A DNA stretch of 64,000 nucleotides from the NCBI RefSeq assembly GCF_024172095.1, contig NZ_JAMZDX010000004.1, positions 310,001-374,000 on the forward strand, given 5' to 3'. Below are positions 1-8,184 of this stretch, in pieces. The DNA is from Kitasatospora cinereorecta. Its GTDB lineage: Bacteria; Actinomycetota; Actinomycetes; Streptomycetales; Streptomycetaceae. The position numbers and the translations under genes are program-made. A model generated the notes under the pieces. That model worked only from the letters and a program-made list of their open reading frames with translations, did not search any database and had not been told where the DNA came from. Each line of letters begins with the position of its first letter. Within the stretch, counting starts at the first letter, position 1.

Positions 1-2
1 CG

Positions 3-389
3 GGCGCGGTCCTGCGGCCGGACGGGGACGCGGAGCTGCCGCAGCAGCTGGTGGACGGGTTCCGGGTGGCGCCGTGCGAGGCCTGCGGCGGGGTGCTCAA
101 GCCGGACGTGGTCTTCTTCGGCGAATCCGTGCCCAAACCACGGGTCCAGCACTGCTTCGAGCTGGTGGATGCCGCTCAGGCGCTGGTGGTCCTCGGCTCT
201 TCGCTCACCGTGATGTCCGGTCTGCGCTTCGTCCGCCACGCCGCCCGCACCGGTACCCCGGTCGCCATCGTCAACCAGGGTCCGACCCGCGCCGACGACC
301 TCGCCGCCACCCGCCTCGACCTGCCCCTCGGCCCCACCCTCACCGATCTCGCCCACCGCGTCCGCACCACCCCAGGACCCTGCCTCTGA
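3..389 (+). CDS. Sir2-family NAD-dependent protein deacylase, C-terminal part
   Basis: This is the last 128 codons of a sirtuin; the 5' part lies outside the window and the reading frame enters at base 3. Sirtuins remove acyl groups from lysines using NAD+. The visible part holds the second cysteine pair of the zinc site (CEAC, bases 75-86), followed by the family-typical run LKPDVVFFGESVP and the GSSLTV segment that lines the NAD pocket. The NAD-binding GAG start and the catalytic His would be upstream and cannot be checked. The gene converges on a small hypothetical gene at 420-623. Confidence 0.9.
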   Translation, partial: GAVLRPDGDAELPQQLVDGFRVAPCEACGGVLKPDVVFFGESVPKPRVQHCFELVDAAQALVVLGSSLTVMSGLRFVRHAARTGTPVAIVNQGPTRADDLAATRLDLPLGPTLTDLAHRVRTTPGPCL

Positions 390-419
390 TCGGTACGTCG
401 GGTACAGGGTCGTACGGGG

Positions 420-623
420 TCAGGACTCCGGGGTGGTGAAGGTCAGACCGCCGGCGGCGAGACGACGACGGCCCGGGGCCGCGGTAGCCGGCTCCTCCGG
501 GGCCGGGGGCAGGAAGAGGGACCGGTCCACCGGTGGGAGCGGGCGGCGGTCCCCGGTGGCGGGGCGGTGGGCGGCCGGCGCGGCGGCGTTCGGCAGGCCC
601 AGCGGGCGGCGCTGATCGGTCAT
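420..623 (-). CDS. Small hypothetical protein (67 aa)
   Basis: A short open frame with strongly GC-biased third codon positions, which supports coding. The protein is rich in Pro, Ala and Arg, has no membrane segment and no motif I recognise. It ends in a TFTTPES tail. No good Shine-Dalgarno sequence precedes the ATG. It is convergent with the sirtuin gene and separated from it by only 30 bp. It could be a spurious frame; I give it moderate weight only. Confidence 0.45.
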   Translation of the reverse strand: MTDQRRPLGLPNAAAPAAHRPATGDRRPLPPVDRSLFLPPAPEEPATAAPGRRRLAAGGLTFTTPES

Positions 624-770
624 GCGGGCCAGTCTTCACCACCCCGCCCCGGTTGAACATCCCGGGCGGTCATCGGTTCGCCGACTCGATCCCGTGACCC
701 GGCGTCAGGCCAACCCCGCCCTGGCGCTCTTCACGCACCGGGAAGCCGCAACCCAATCCCAAAGAACCCG

Positions 771-805
771 TTGACACTTCGAGATGTCAAAGTATTCTTT
801 GACAT
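771..805 (+). promoter_or_regulatory. Leaderless promoter with three alternating operator half-sites
   Basis: A -35 box TTGACA (771-776), a 16-bp spacer and a -10 box TATTCT (793-798) place the transcript start at or within two bases of the ATG at 806, so the mRNA is predicted to be leaderless; no Shine-Dalgarno is present. A perfect palindrome, ATGTCAAAG-TATT-CTTTGACAT (784-805), covers the -10 box. Its half-site recurs three times in alternating orientation at exact 14-bp steps: TTGACA 771, TGTCAA 785, TTGACA 799. The likely ligand is the ArsR-type protein encoded immediately downstream (inference). Confidence 0.8.
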
Positions 806-1396
806 ATGGAGATCAGCGATCCCAAGGCGATCCGGGCCCTGGCCCACCCGCTCCGGCTCGACCTGCTGGAGCTGCTGACCGCCACCGGCGCGGCCACCGC
901 GGCCCGGTGCGGACGCTCCCTGGGCACCTCGCAGGCGAGCTGCTCGTTCCACCTGCGCCAACTCGCCAAGTACGGCTTCGTCGAGGACGCCGGTCCCGGC
1001 CGGGACCGACGCGAACGCCTCTGGCAGGTGCCGGACCCGACCCGGCCGATCCGCATCGCGGCGGCCGAAAGCCCGGCACTCAGGCAGGAGTTGGAGCACC
1101 TGGTGATCGAGCGGCAGATGCACGCGATCCTGGCGCACGCCGATCGGCGGGACGCCGAGTCCACCGCCTGGCGCCGCAAGGCGGGCATCGTCACCGCGCT
1201 CGCGGTGCTCTCCGCAGAGGAGGCCGCCGACCTGCGCGAGCAGTGGAAGGCACTCCTCGCGCCGTACGTCGAACGGACCAGGAACAGCGGCAACACCCGG
1301 CACCGGCCCGGGCAGCACCACGTCCGGTACTTCATGGCGGCGACACCGCTGCCGGATCTCGAATCGGGGGAGAATCAGGATGAGTCCGACCACTGA
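806..1396 (+). CDS. ArsR-type winged-helix transcriptional regulator
   Basis: A 196-residue regulator of the ArsR/HTH_20 kind. The first ~90 residues form a winged helix: AIRALAHPLRLDLLELL (helix 1-2), GRSLGTSQASCSFHLRQL (recognition helix, typical of ArsR proteins) and a wing ending in ERLWQV. The remaining helical half is probably for dimerisation. No cysteine pair of the classical metal-sensing type is obvious. The start is fixed by the leaderless promoter and operator that abut the ATG. The stop lies inside the next gene (17-nt overlap), so regulator and hydrolase form one operon, probably repressed by this protein itself (inference). Confidence 0.9.
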   Translation: MEISDPKAIRALAHPLRLDLLELLTATGAATAARCGRSLGTSQASCSFHLRQLAKYGFVEDAGPGRDRRERLWQVPDPTRPIRIAAAESPALRQELEHLVIERQMHAILAHADRRDAESTAWRRKAGIVTALAVLSAEEAADLREQWKALLAPYVERTRNSGNTRHRPGQHHVRYFMAATPLPDLESGENQDESDH

Positions 1397-2324
1397 CCGC
1401 ACGATCGACTTCACCACCGGCGCGCCCGTCGCGGGCTCGCTCGACGTCGCCTGGGTCCATGGCGCGGCCGGTGAGCCGAACCTCCAGGTCCACCACTACG
1501 ACGAGCACACCGTCATCCTGCGGCAGAGCAAGCGGGTCACCTACGAGGCGCCGTTCCTGTTCCTGCTGTTCGGCGAGGAGCGGGCCCTGCTGCTGGACAC
1601 CGGCGCCACCGAGGACGCGGAGCTGTTCCCGCTGCGCGCCACCGTCGACCGGCTGATCGACCAGTGGCTGGAGCGGCACCCGCGCGAGGGGTACGGCCTG
1701 GTCGTCGCGCACACCCACGGGCACGGCGACCACGTCGCGGCCGACGCCCAGTTCGCCGACCGGCCGCAGACCGCGGTGGTGGCCCGCGAGCCCGAGGCGG
1801 TACGGGACTTCTTCGGCTTCGGCGACGGCTGGCCGACCGGCGCGGTCACCTTCGACCTCGGCGGCCGGGTGCTGGACATCCTCGGCTCCCCGGGCCACCA
1901 CGCCGCCGCGATCACCTGCTACGACCCGTGGACCGGCATCCTGTTCACCGGCGACACCGTCTACCCCGGGCGCCTGTACGCCTTCGACTTCCCCGCCTTC
2001 CGGGCAACCCTGGACCGGCTGGTCGCCTTCGCCGAGACCAACCCCGTCACCCATGTCCTCGGCTGCCACGTGGAGATGAAGCGCCGCCGGCGCCGCGACT
2101 ACCCGATCGGCGCCACCTACCAGCCGGCCGAGCACCGACTCGAGTTGACCTCCGCCGACCTCGCCGCCGTCCGCGACGCCGCCCACGCCGTCGCCGGACG
2201 CAAGGGCATCCACCGCTACGACAACTTCGTGATCTTCAACGAGCCGGGCAAGGCCGACCAGCTCCGCCTGCTGGCGCGCGGCCGTCTCCACCAGGCCCTC
2301 GCGAAGCTCACCCGCCGCAACTGA
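1380..2324 (+). CDS. Metallo-beta-lactamase-fold hydrolase
   Basis: A 314-residue protein with the metal-binding motif HTHGHGDH (HxHxDH) near residue 105, a further GSPGHH segment near 175 and TGDTVYPG near 195, the three standard metal-ligand blocks of the superfamily. There is no signal peptide, so it is cytoplasmic. The substrate is unknown; related proteins hydrolyse thioesters, lactones or nucleotides. The gene begins inside the ArsR-type regulator gene, which implies translational coupling and a role in handling or detoxifying whatever the regulator senses (inference). Confidence 0.88.
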   Translation: MSPTTDRTIDFTTGAPVAGSLDVAWVHGAAGEPNLQVHHYDEHTVILRQSKRVTYEAPFLFLLFGEERALLLDTGATEDAELFPLRATVDRLIDQWLERHPREGYGLVVAHTHGHGDHVAADAQFADRPQTAVVAREPEAVRDFFGFGDGWPTGAVTFDLGGRVLDILGSPGHHAAAITCYDPWTGILFTGDTVYPGRLYAFDFPAFRATLDRLVAFAETNPVTHVLGCHVEMKRRRRRDYPIGATYQPAEHRLELTSADLAAVRDAAHAVAGRKGIHRYDNFVIFNEPGKADQLRLLARGRLHQALAKLTRRN

Positions 2325-2342
2325 CACCCGCCGAACCGGCAA

Positions 2343-2385
2343 CGGCCTGCCAGGGACGTGGAGTTCACCCCACCCCGGCAGGCCG
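2343..2385. terminator. Terminator-like hairpin between convergent genes
   Basis: Perfect 9-bp arms CGGCCTGCC (2343-2351) and GGCAGGCCG (2377-2385) enclose a 25-nt loop that can itself pair GTGG with CCAC. It sits between the hydrolase gene and the convergent methyltransferase gene and could serve both. Confidence 0.6.
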
Positions 2386-2404
2386 CGGCCGCGTCGGCGA
2401 ATCG

Positions 2405-3226
2405 TCAGACCACCAGCCCGGTCGCACCGTAGCCGAGCGCCCGGGACGGCGTCTGGGCGTCGACCGCCTGGCCGGGGTCGGGCCGCCAGTCGGCCATCAG
2501 CGTCACGCCCGGCTCAACCAGGTCCATCCCCTTGAACCAGGAGGTCATCGTCTCCCGGTCCCGGACGTACAACTGCTGCCCCACACCGACCCGGTACGCC
2601 TCCGTCATCCGGCCCACCTGGGCCCGGGTCTCGGGGTCGGCGAGGTCCTGCGAGAGATGGGAGATGGCGATGTAGCTGCCGGGAACCACGGCGTCGCGGT
2701 AGGCGGCGACCAGGCCGGCCGGGTCATCCTCGTCCTCGACGAAGACCAGGAGGCCGCCCATCAGGATGCCGACCGGTCGGCTCAGGTCGATCAGTTCACG
2801 GACCGCGGGGTGCGACCAGATCTGCTCCGGCTCGCGGCCGTCCGCCTCGATGATGGCGGCCAGCGGCACCTCGGCGAGGATCTCCTCACCGTGCAGGACC
2901 GCCGACGGCTCGTGGTCGACGTAGACGACCCGGGCCTGCGGATTGCCGGCGTGCGCGACCTCGTGGACGTTGTTCACCGTCGGCAGGCCGGACCCCAGGT
3001 CGATGAACTGGTCGACGCCCTGCGCCAGCAGGAAGCGCACGGTCCGGCGCAGCCAGTCCCGGTTGGCCCGGGCGAGCAGGTCGACGCTGGGCAGCATCGC
3101 CTTGATCCGCTCCGCCTTCTCGCGGTCCACCGCGAAGTTGTAGAGCCCGCCCAGGTAGTAGTCGTAGATCCGTGCGATGTTGGCGACGTCCACGTCGGCC
3201 GTCGGCCGCGGGGTGGCGGTGGTCAT
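2405..3226 (-). CDS. SAM-dependent methyltransferase of the DUF574 (Methyltransf_19) type
   Basis: A 273-residue protein of a family strongly expanded in Streptomyces. Motif I of the SAM site reads FIDLGSGLPT near residue 98. The acidic strand-2 end VYVDHEPSAV, and the N-terminal IARIYDYYLGGLYNFAVDRE block that marks this subfamily, are both present. The physiological substrate of the family is unknown. The ATG is preceded by a GAGG element about 10 nt upstream. The 206 bp between it and pth contains an AT-richer patch (3290-3335) that probably carries its promoter, but no convincing -35/-10 pair was found. Confidence 0.88.
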   Translation of the reverse strand: MTTATPRPTADVDVANIARIYDYYLGGLYNFAVDREKAERIKAMLPSVDLLARANRDWLRRTVRFLLAQGVDQFIDLGSGLPTVNNVHEVAHAGNPQARVVYVDHEPSAVLHGEEILAEVPLAAIIEADGREPEQIWSHPAVRELIDLSRPVGILMGGLLVFVEDEDDPAGLVAAYRDAVVPGSYIAISHLSQDLADPETRAQVGRMTEAYRVGVGQQLYVRDRETMTSWFKGMDLVEPGVTLMADWRPDPGQAVDAQTPSRALGYGATGLVV

Positions 3227-3432
3227 GAGGGGCCCTCACCTCAAACGGGAGCACACCACACCGGCGCGCCCGGACACCGCCGGATCCTATCCACTGTTTT
3301 CCGGACACGTGGCCGAACAAAGGATATTGACGACGCGTCAGGTCTGGCGCCAGGACTCCCGAGTGGCCGAGCACGACGTTGCATCCCCGTCCTGCGCCTG
3401 CACTCAACCGGCCGCGACCGCGCGCGGGCAGG

Positions 3433-4029
3433 TCACCTGCGCGGGGCGCCGGCCCCGTTCAGCTCGGACTGGGCGCGGCCGAGGCCGGCGGTGACGAGGG
3501 TTTCGACGGCGTCGGCGCAGCGGTCCAGGAGGGTGGGGAGGGTCTGCTGCTCCTCGGGGGTGAAGGCGGCGAGGACGAAGGAGCCGACGGTGGTTCCCTT
3601 GGGCGGGCGGCCGAGGCCGAAGCGCAGGCGCAGGTAGTCCCGGGTGCGCAGCGCCGCGTTGATCGAGCGGGCGCCGTTGTGGCCGGCGGGGCCGCCGCCG
3701 CGCTTGAGGCGGGCGACTCCGAACGGGAAGTCCAGGTCGTCCTGGACGACGAGCAGGCGGTCGACCGGGATCCCGTGCCTGCGCAGCAGGGCGGCGACCG
3801 GGCGGCCGGAGAGGTTGATGAAGAGCTGGGGTTTGGCCAGAACCACCTGTCGTCCGCCGATCTCGATCTCGGCGACGCGGGAGCGCAGGCCGTGCCTGCG
3901 GAAGCGGGCGCCGTGGCGTTCGGCAAGCCGGTCGACGACCAGGAAGCCGGCGTTGTGCCGGGTGCCGGCGAACCAGCGGGTCGGGTTGCCCAGTCCGGCG
4001 ATCAACCAGCGGTCCTCGGCCGTCGTCAC
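3433..4029 (-). CDS. pth: Peptidyl-tRNA hydrolase
   Basis: A 198-residue enzyme that cleaves peptidyl-tRNA released from stalled ribosomes. The fold start WLIAGLGNP gives the conserved Asn15, and AGTRHNAGF carries the catalytic His25. VVQDDLDFPFG supplies the catalytic Asp, and GHNGARSI the next conserved loop. I chose the GTG at 4029 over upstream ATGs because it is preceded by GAGGAGG at a 9-nt distance and places the GLGNP motif at the usual position. Many streptomycetes carry more than one pth; this copy is not next to the usual rplY/prs neighbours within the window. Confidence 0.95.
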   Translation of the reverse strand: MTTAEDRWLIAGLGNPTRWFAGTRHNAGFLVVDRLAERHGARFRRHGLRSRVAEIEIGGRQVVLAKPQLFINLSGRPVAALLRRHGIPVDRLLVVQDDLDFPFGVARLKRGGGPAGHNGARSINAALRTRDYLRLRFGLGRPPKGTTVGSFVLAAFTPEEQQTLPTLLDRCADAVETLVTAGLGRAQSELNGAGAPRR

Positions 4030-4359
4030 GGGAATCGTCCTCCTCGGGTGCGGTGCTGGGGCCGACCGTCGGCCCGCGCCGGCAGCAGTCTGCCGAACCG
4101 CCCCGGGGTCCATGATCGCGGGGTGGCCGACCACCGCCGATCGCCCGACCACGGCCCCTCGCCGGACCCGCCGCGCGCCGGTGACAACGGGTGACGACCG
4201 GCGACTACCGGCCACCGGACGCGCCCCGCACGGCCGCCTTCCAGCGTGGCTGCACCCGCCCGGCACGGCCTGATCGGTAGACTCGATCGGGTTGTCTTGT
4301 TTCTCATCGCCTTCGGTTGCCGGCCGTGGGACCTATGGACGAGGACCGTGTTGGCTGTG
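4030..4359. other. 330-bp divergent intergenic region between pth and the synthetase gene
   Basis: No coding frame with family resemblance was seen. The right part (about 4270-4320) is distinctly poorer in GC than the surroundings, with stretches such as TTGTCTTGTTTCTCATC, and probably holds the promoter of the synthetase gene. No convincing -35/-10 pair with 16-18 bp spacing was found. The left part is GC-rich and shows nothing I recognise. Confidence 0.5.
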
Positions 4360-7300
4360 ATGACCCACTCCGAGGCGCCGCCCGCGTTGTTCCCCGGCCG
4401 TCCGGCGCCCGCCGTCCGCACGCTGGTGGACGTGGTGCGCGCGACGGCTGCGGCGTACCCGGACGAGCCGGCCCTCGACGACGGCCGCCGGGTCCTGACG
4501 TACGGCGCGCTGGCCACGGAGGTGGAGCGGCTGCGGCGCCGGCTGGCGACGGCGGGGATCGGGCTCGGCGACCGGGTGGGCATCCGGGTGCCGTCGGGCA
4601 CCAACGACCTGTACGTGTCGATCCTGGCCACGCTCGCGGCGGGCGCCGCGTACGTGCCGGTGGACGCGGAGGACCCGGACGAGCGGGCCGAGCTGGTGTT
4701 CGGCGAGGCGGACGTGAACGCGGTGCTCGGTGCCGAGGCGCAGCTGAGCCGGGTGAAGCCGTCGGGGAACGAGGCGGCGGACCCGGGCCCGGAGCACGAC
4801 GCGTGGATCATCTTCACCTCGGGCTCGACCGGCCGGCCGAAGGGCGTGGCGGTGAGCCACCGCAGCGCGGCGGCGTTCGTGGACGCCGAGGCGGCGATGT
4901 TCCTCCAGGACGAGCCGATCGGCCCGGGCGACCGGGTGATGGCCGGTCTGTCGGTCGCGTTCGACGCGTCGTGCGAGGAGATGTGGCTGGCGTGGCGGCA
5001 CGGGGCGTGCCTGGTGCCGGTGCCGCGTTCGCAGGTGCGCAGCGGCGCCGACCTGGGTCCGTGGCTGGCGGAGCAGGAGATCTCCGTGATCTCGACGGTG
5101 CCGACGCTGGCGGCGCTGTGGCCGGCGGAGGCGCTGAACGAGGTGCGGCTGCTGATCTTCGGTGGTGAGGCGTGCCCGCCGGAGCTGGTGGAGCGGCTGG
5201 TCACCGAGGGTCGCGAGGTGTGGAACACCTACGGTCCGACCGAGGCGACGGTGGTGGCGTGCGGGTCGCTGATGACCGGCGAGGGCCCGATCCGGATCGG
5301 CCTGCCGCTGGACGGCTGGGAGCTGGCCGTGGTGGACGAGGCCGGGGAGCCCGTCGCGATGGGCGGCAGCGGCCAGCTGGTGATCGGCGGCGTGGGCCTG
5401 GCCCGCTACCTGGATCCGGCGAAGGACGCGGAGAAGTACGCCCCGCTGGAGTCGCTGGGCTGGGCGCGCGCCTACCGCAGCGGCGACCTGGTCCGGGCGG
5501 AGCCCGAGGGCCTGGTGTTCCTGGGCCGCGGTGACGAGCAGATCAAGCTGGGCGGCCGCCGGATCGAGCTGGGCGAGGTGGACGCCGCGCTGCAGGCGCT
5601 GCCGGGGGTGGCGGGCGCGGCGGCCGCGGTGCGGACCGCGCGCAGCGGCAACCAGCTGCTGGTGGGCTACCTGGTGGCCCAGGAGGGCTTCGACCGGGAG
5701 TCGGCGGTGGAGCGGCTGCGGGCCGAGCTGCCGGCGGCCCTGGTGCCGCTGCTCGCCGCGGTGGACGAGCTGCCGACCCGGACCTCCGGCAAGGTGGACC
5801 GCGACGCGCTGCCGTGGCCGCTGCCCGATCTGGAGCAGTCCGGACCGAGCGAGCAGCTGTACGGCACCGAGGCGTGGCTGGCCGAGCAGTGGGCCGAGGT
5901 GCTCGGTGTGCCGGTCCGCGGCGCGGGCGACGACTTCTTCGCGATCGGCGGCGGTTCGCTGGCCGCCGCGCAGCTGACCACCCGCTTGCGGACCCGCTAC
6001 CCGGCGGTGTCCGTCCTCGACATCTACCAGCAGCCGACGCTGCGGCGCCTGGCCCGGCTGCTGGAGCGCTCCGCGCAGGCGGACGGGCGGGCCCGTACGG
6101 TCGCGCCGACCCCGGCCCGGGCGGGGCTGCTCCAGCTGCTGCTGTTGCTGCCGCTGGCGACGGTGACCGGCCTGCGCTGGAGCGTCGCGCTGCTGGCGTT
6201 CGGCAATGTGCTGCACCTGCTCGGCGGCTACGCGTGGGCTCCGACGGCGTCCTGGTGGGCGGTGGGCGCCGGGGCGCTGCTGCTGTTCTCGGCGCCGGGC
6301 CGGATCGCGCTGGCGGCGGGCGGGGCGCGGCTGCTGCTGCGCGGCGTCAAGCCGGGCACGTACCCGCGCGGCGGCTCGGTGCACCTGCGGCTGTGGACGG
6401 CCGAGCGCCTCGCCGAGGCGTCCGGGGCCGACGAGCTGTCCGGCGCGTGGCTGATCCGCTACGCCCGGGCGCTGGGTGCCAAGGTCGGCGAGGACGTGGA
6501 CCTGCACACCCTGCCGCCGCTGACCGGTCTGCTGAAGCTGGGCAAGGGCAGCGCGGTGGAGAACGAGGTCGACCTGTCCGGCTACTGGCTGGACGGCGAC
6601 CGGCTGGAGATCGGCCCGATCCGGATCGGGTCGGGCGCGGTGATCGGCACCCGTTCGACGCTGTTCCCGGGCGCCCGGGTCGGCAAGCGGGCCGAGGTCG
6701 CGCCGGGTTCCGGCGTCACCGGGCACGTCCCGACCGGCCAGCGCTGGGGCGGCGCCCCCGCCGTCAAGATCGGCAAGGCGGAGCGCGGCTGGCCCAAGCA
6801 GCGTCCGCACCGCACCACGTTCTGGGCCGCGGTGTACGGCGCGACCGGTTTCGGCCTGGCCCTGCTGCCGCTGCTGTCCGCCGTCCCGGCGCTGCTGATC
6901 GCGGGCCTGTTCGTCCACCCGGGCGACGACCTGCCGACCGCCCTGCGCGGCGCCCTGCTGGCCGTCGTCCCGGCCACCCTGGCGTACGGGCTGGCGTACG
7001 CGGCGCTGGTGCTGGCCGCGGTGCGGGCGCTGAGCGTCGGCCTGCGCACCGGCTACCACCCGCTGCACGGCCGGGTCGGCTGGCAGGCCTGGACGGTCAG
7101 CCAGCTGATGGACCTGGCCCGGGAGACCCTGTTCCCGCTGTACGCCGGCCTGATCACCCCGGTGTGGCTGCGCCTGCTCGGCATGCGGGTGGGCCGCCGC
7201 GCCGAGGTGTCGACGGTGCTCGCGCTGCCCAGCCTGACCCGGGTCGGCGACGGTGCCTTCCTCGCCGACGACACCCTGATCGCCCCGTACGAGCTGGGCG

Positions 7301-8184
7301 GCGGCTGGGTGCGGGTCGGGAAGGCGGAGATCGGCCGCAAGGCGTTCCTCGGCAACTCCGGGATGACCGCGCCGGGCCGCTCGGTGCCCGACCGGGGCCT
7401 GGTCGGGGTGCTCTCGGCGACCCCGAAGAAGGCCAAGCGCGGCAGCTCGTACCTGGGCATGCCGCCGGTGAGGCTGCCCCGCTCGGCCGACCGGGCGGAG
7501 GCGGGCCGCACCTACGACCCGCCGACCCGGCTGATGTGGGCCCGCGGCCTGACCGAGCTGGGCCGGCTGGTGCCGGTGTTCGCCTCGTCCACGCTGGCCG
7601 TGCTGACCGTGGCCGCGCTGTGCGCGCTGGACCGGCCGCTGCTGGCCGGCCCGGTGCTGCTCGCTTCCGGACTGGCGGCCTGTGTGGTGTCGGTCGCCGC
7701 GAAGTGGCTGCTGGTCGGCCGGTTCCGGGCGGTGGAGCACCCGCTGTGGAGCGGCTTCGTGTGGCGCAACGAGCTGGCCGACACCTTCGTGGAGGTGCTG
7801 GCGGTGCCGTGGCTGGTCGGCCGGGTGCTGGGCACCCCGCTGCTCAACCTGTGGCTGCGCTCGCTCGGCGCCCGGGTCGGGCGCGGGGTGTGGTGCGAGA
7901 GCTACTGGCTGCCCGAGGCCGACCTGGTCACCCTGGGCGACGGGGTGAGCATCAACCGGGGCTGTGTGCTGCAAACTCACCTCTTCCATGACCGGATCAT
8001 GAGGCTGGATACTGTGATTCTCCGCGAGGGTGCCACCCTGGGCCCGGGCGGAATCGTGCTGCCCGGCAGTACGGTCGGGGAACGCTCCACCCTCGGCCCG
8101 GCCTCCCTCGTGATGCGTGCGGAGACCGTCCCGGCCGACACCCGCTGGCTCGGCAACCCGATCGAGGCCTGGCACCAGCCATGA
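4360..8184 (+). CDS. Pls/PosA-type single-module non-ribosomal peptide synthetase (poly-lysine synthetase-like)
   Basis: About 1274 residues. Residues ~20-490 are an adenylation domain: A3 FTSGSTGRPKG near 150, A4 FDASCEEM near 200, A5 NTYGPTEATV near 289, A10 TSGKVDRDAL near 475. A carrier domain follows with the phosphopantetheine Ser in IGGGSLAA near 530. The rest alternates hydrophobic membrane segments with three left-handed beta-helix blocks (near 755, 950-1010 and 1190-1267). There is no condensation or thioesterase domain. This layout matches epsilon-poly-L-lysine synthetase (1319 aa) and its PosA relatives. The hand-aligned specificity code is DAESIGTVVK, close to known lysine codes. 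The start is uncertain: GTG 4348, GTG 4357 and ATG 4360 all follow GAGGA at 4341. Confidence 0.92.
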   Translation: MTHSEAPPALFPGRPAPAVRTLVDVVRATAAAYPDEPALDDGRRVLTYGALATEVERLRRRLATAGIGLGDRVGIRVPSGTNDLYVSILATLAAGAAYVPVDAEDPDERAELVFGEADVNAVLGAEAQLSRVKPSGNEAADPGPEHDAWIIFTSGSTGRPKGVAVSHRSAAAFVDAEAAMFLQDEPIGPGDRVMAGLSVAFDASCEEMWLAWRHGACLVPVPRSQVRSGADLGPWLAEQEISVISTVPTLAALWPAEALNEVRLLIFGGEACPPELVERLVTEGREVWNTYGPTEATVVACGSLMTGEGPIRIGLPLDGWELAVVDEAGEPVAMGGSGQLVIGGVGLARYLDPAKDAEKYAPLESLGWARAYRSGDLVRAEPEGLVFLGRGDEQIKLGGRRIELGEVDAALQALPGVAGAAAAVRTARSGNQLLVGYLVAQEGFDRESAVERLRAELPAALVPLLAAVDELPTRTSGKVDRDALPWPLPDLEQSGPSEQLYGTEAWLAEQWAEVLGVPVRGAGDDFFAIGGGSLAAAQLTTRLRTRYPAVSVLDIYQQPTLRRLARLLERSAQADGRARTVAPTPARAGLLQLLLLLPLATVTGLRWSVALLAFGNVLHLLGGYAWAPTASWWAVGAGALLLFSAPGRIALAAGGARLLLRGVKPGTYPRGGSVHLRLWTAERLAEASGADELSGAWLIRYARALGAKVGEDVDLHTLPPLTGLLKLGKGSAVENEVDLSGYWLDGDRLEIGPIRIGSGAVIGTRSTLFPGARVGKRAEVAPGSGVTGHVPTGQRWGGAPAVKIGKAERGWPKQRPHRTTFWAAVYGATGFGLALLPLLSAVPALLIAGLFVHPGDDLPTALRGALLAVVPATLAYGLAYAALVLAAVRALSVGLRTGYHPLHGRVGWQAWTVSQLMDLARETLFPLYAGLITPVWLRLLGMRVGRRAEVSTVLALPSLTRVGDGAFLADDTLIAPYELGGGWVRVGKAEIGRKAFLGNSGMTAPGRSVPDRGLVGVLSATPKKAKRGSSYLGMPPVRLPRSADRAEAGRTYDPPTRLMWARGLTELGRLVPVFASSTLAVLTVAALCALDRPLLAGPVLLASGLAACVVSVAAKWLLVGRFRAVEHPLWSGFVWRNELADTFVEVLAVPWLVGRVLGTPLLNLWLRSLGARVGRGVWCESYWLPEADLVTLGDGVSINRGCVLQTHLFHDRIMRLDTVILREGATLGPGGIVLPGSTVGERSTLGPASLVMRAETVPADTRWLGNPIEAWHQP

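Noticed and set aside
1664..3637. A long plus-strand frame running through the hydrolase, methyltransferase and pth genes
   Set aside because: It spans three real genes on two strands and shows only low-complexity Arg/Pro/Gly sequence.
4360..8184. Conventional multi-module NRPS assembly line
   Set aside because: There is a single A-carrier unit without condensation or thioesterase domains; membrane and beta-helix segments follow instead, as in Pls/PosA.
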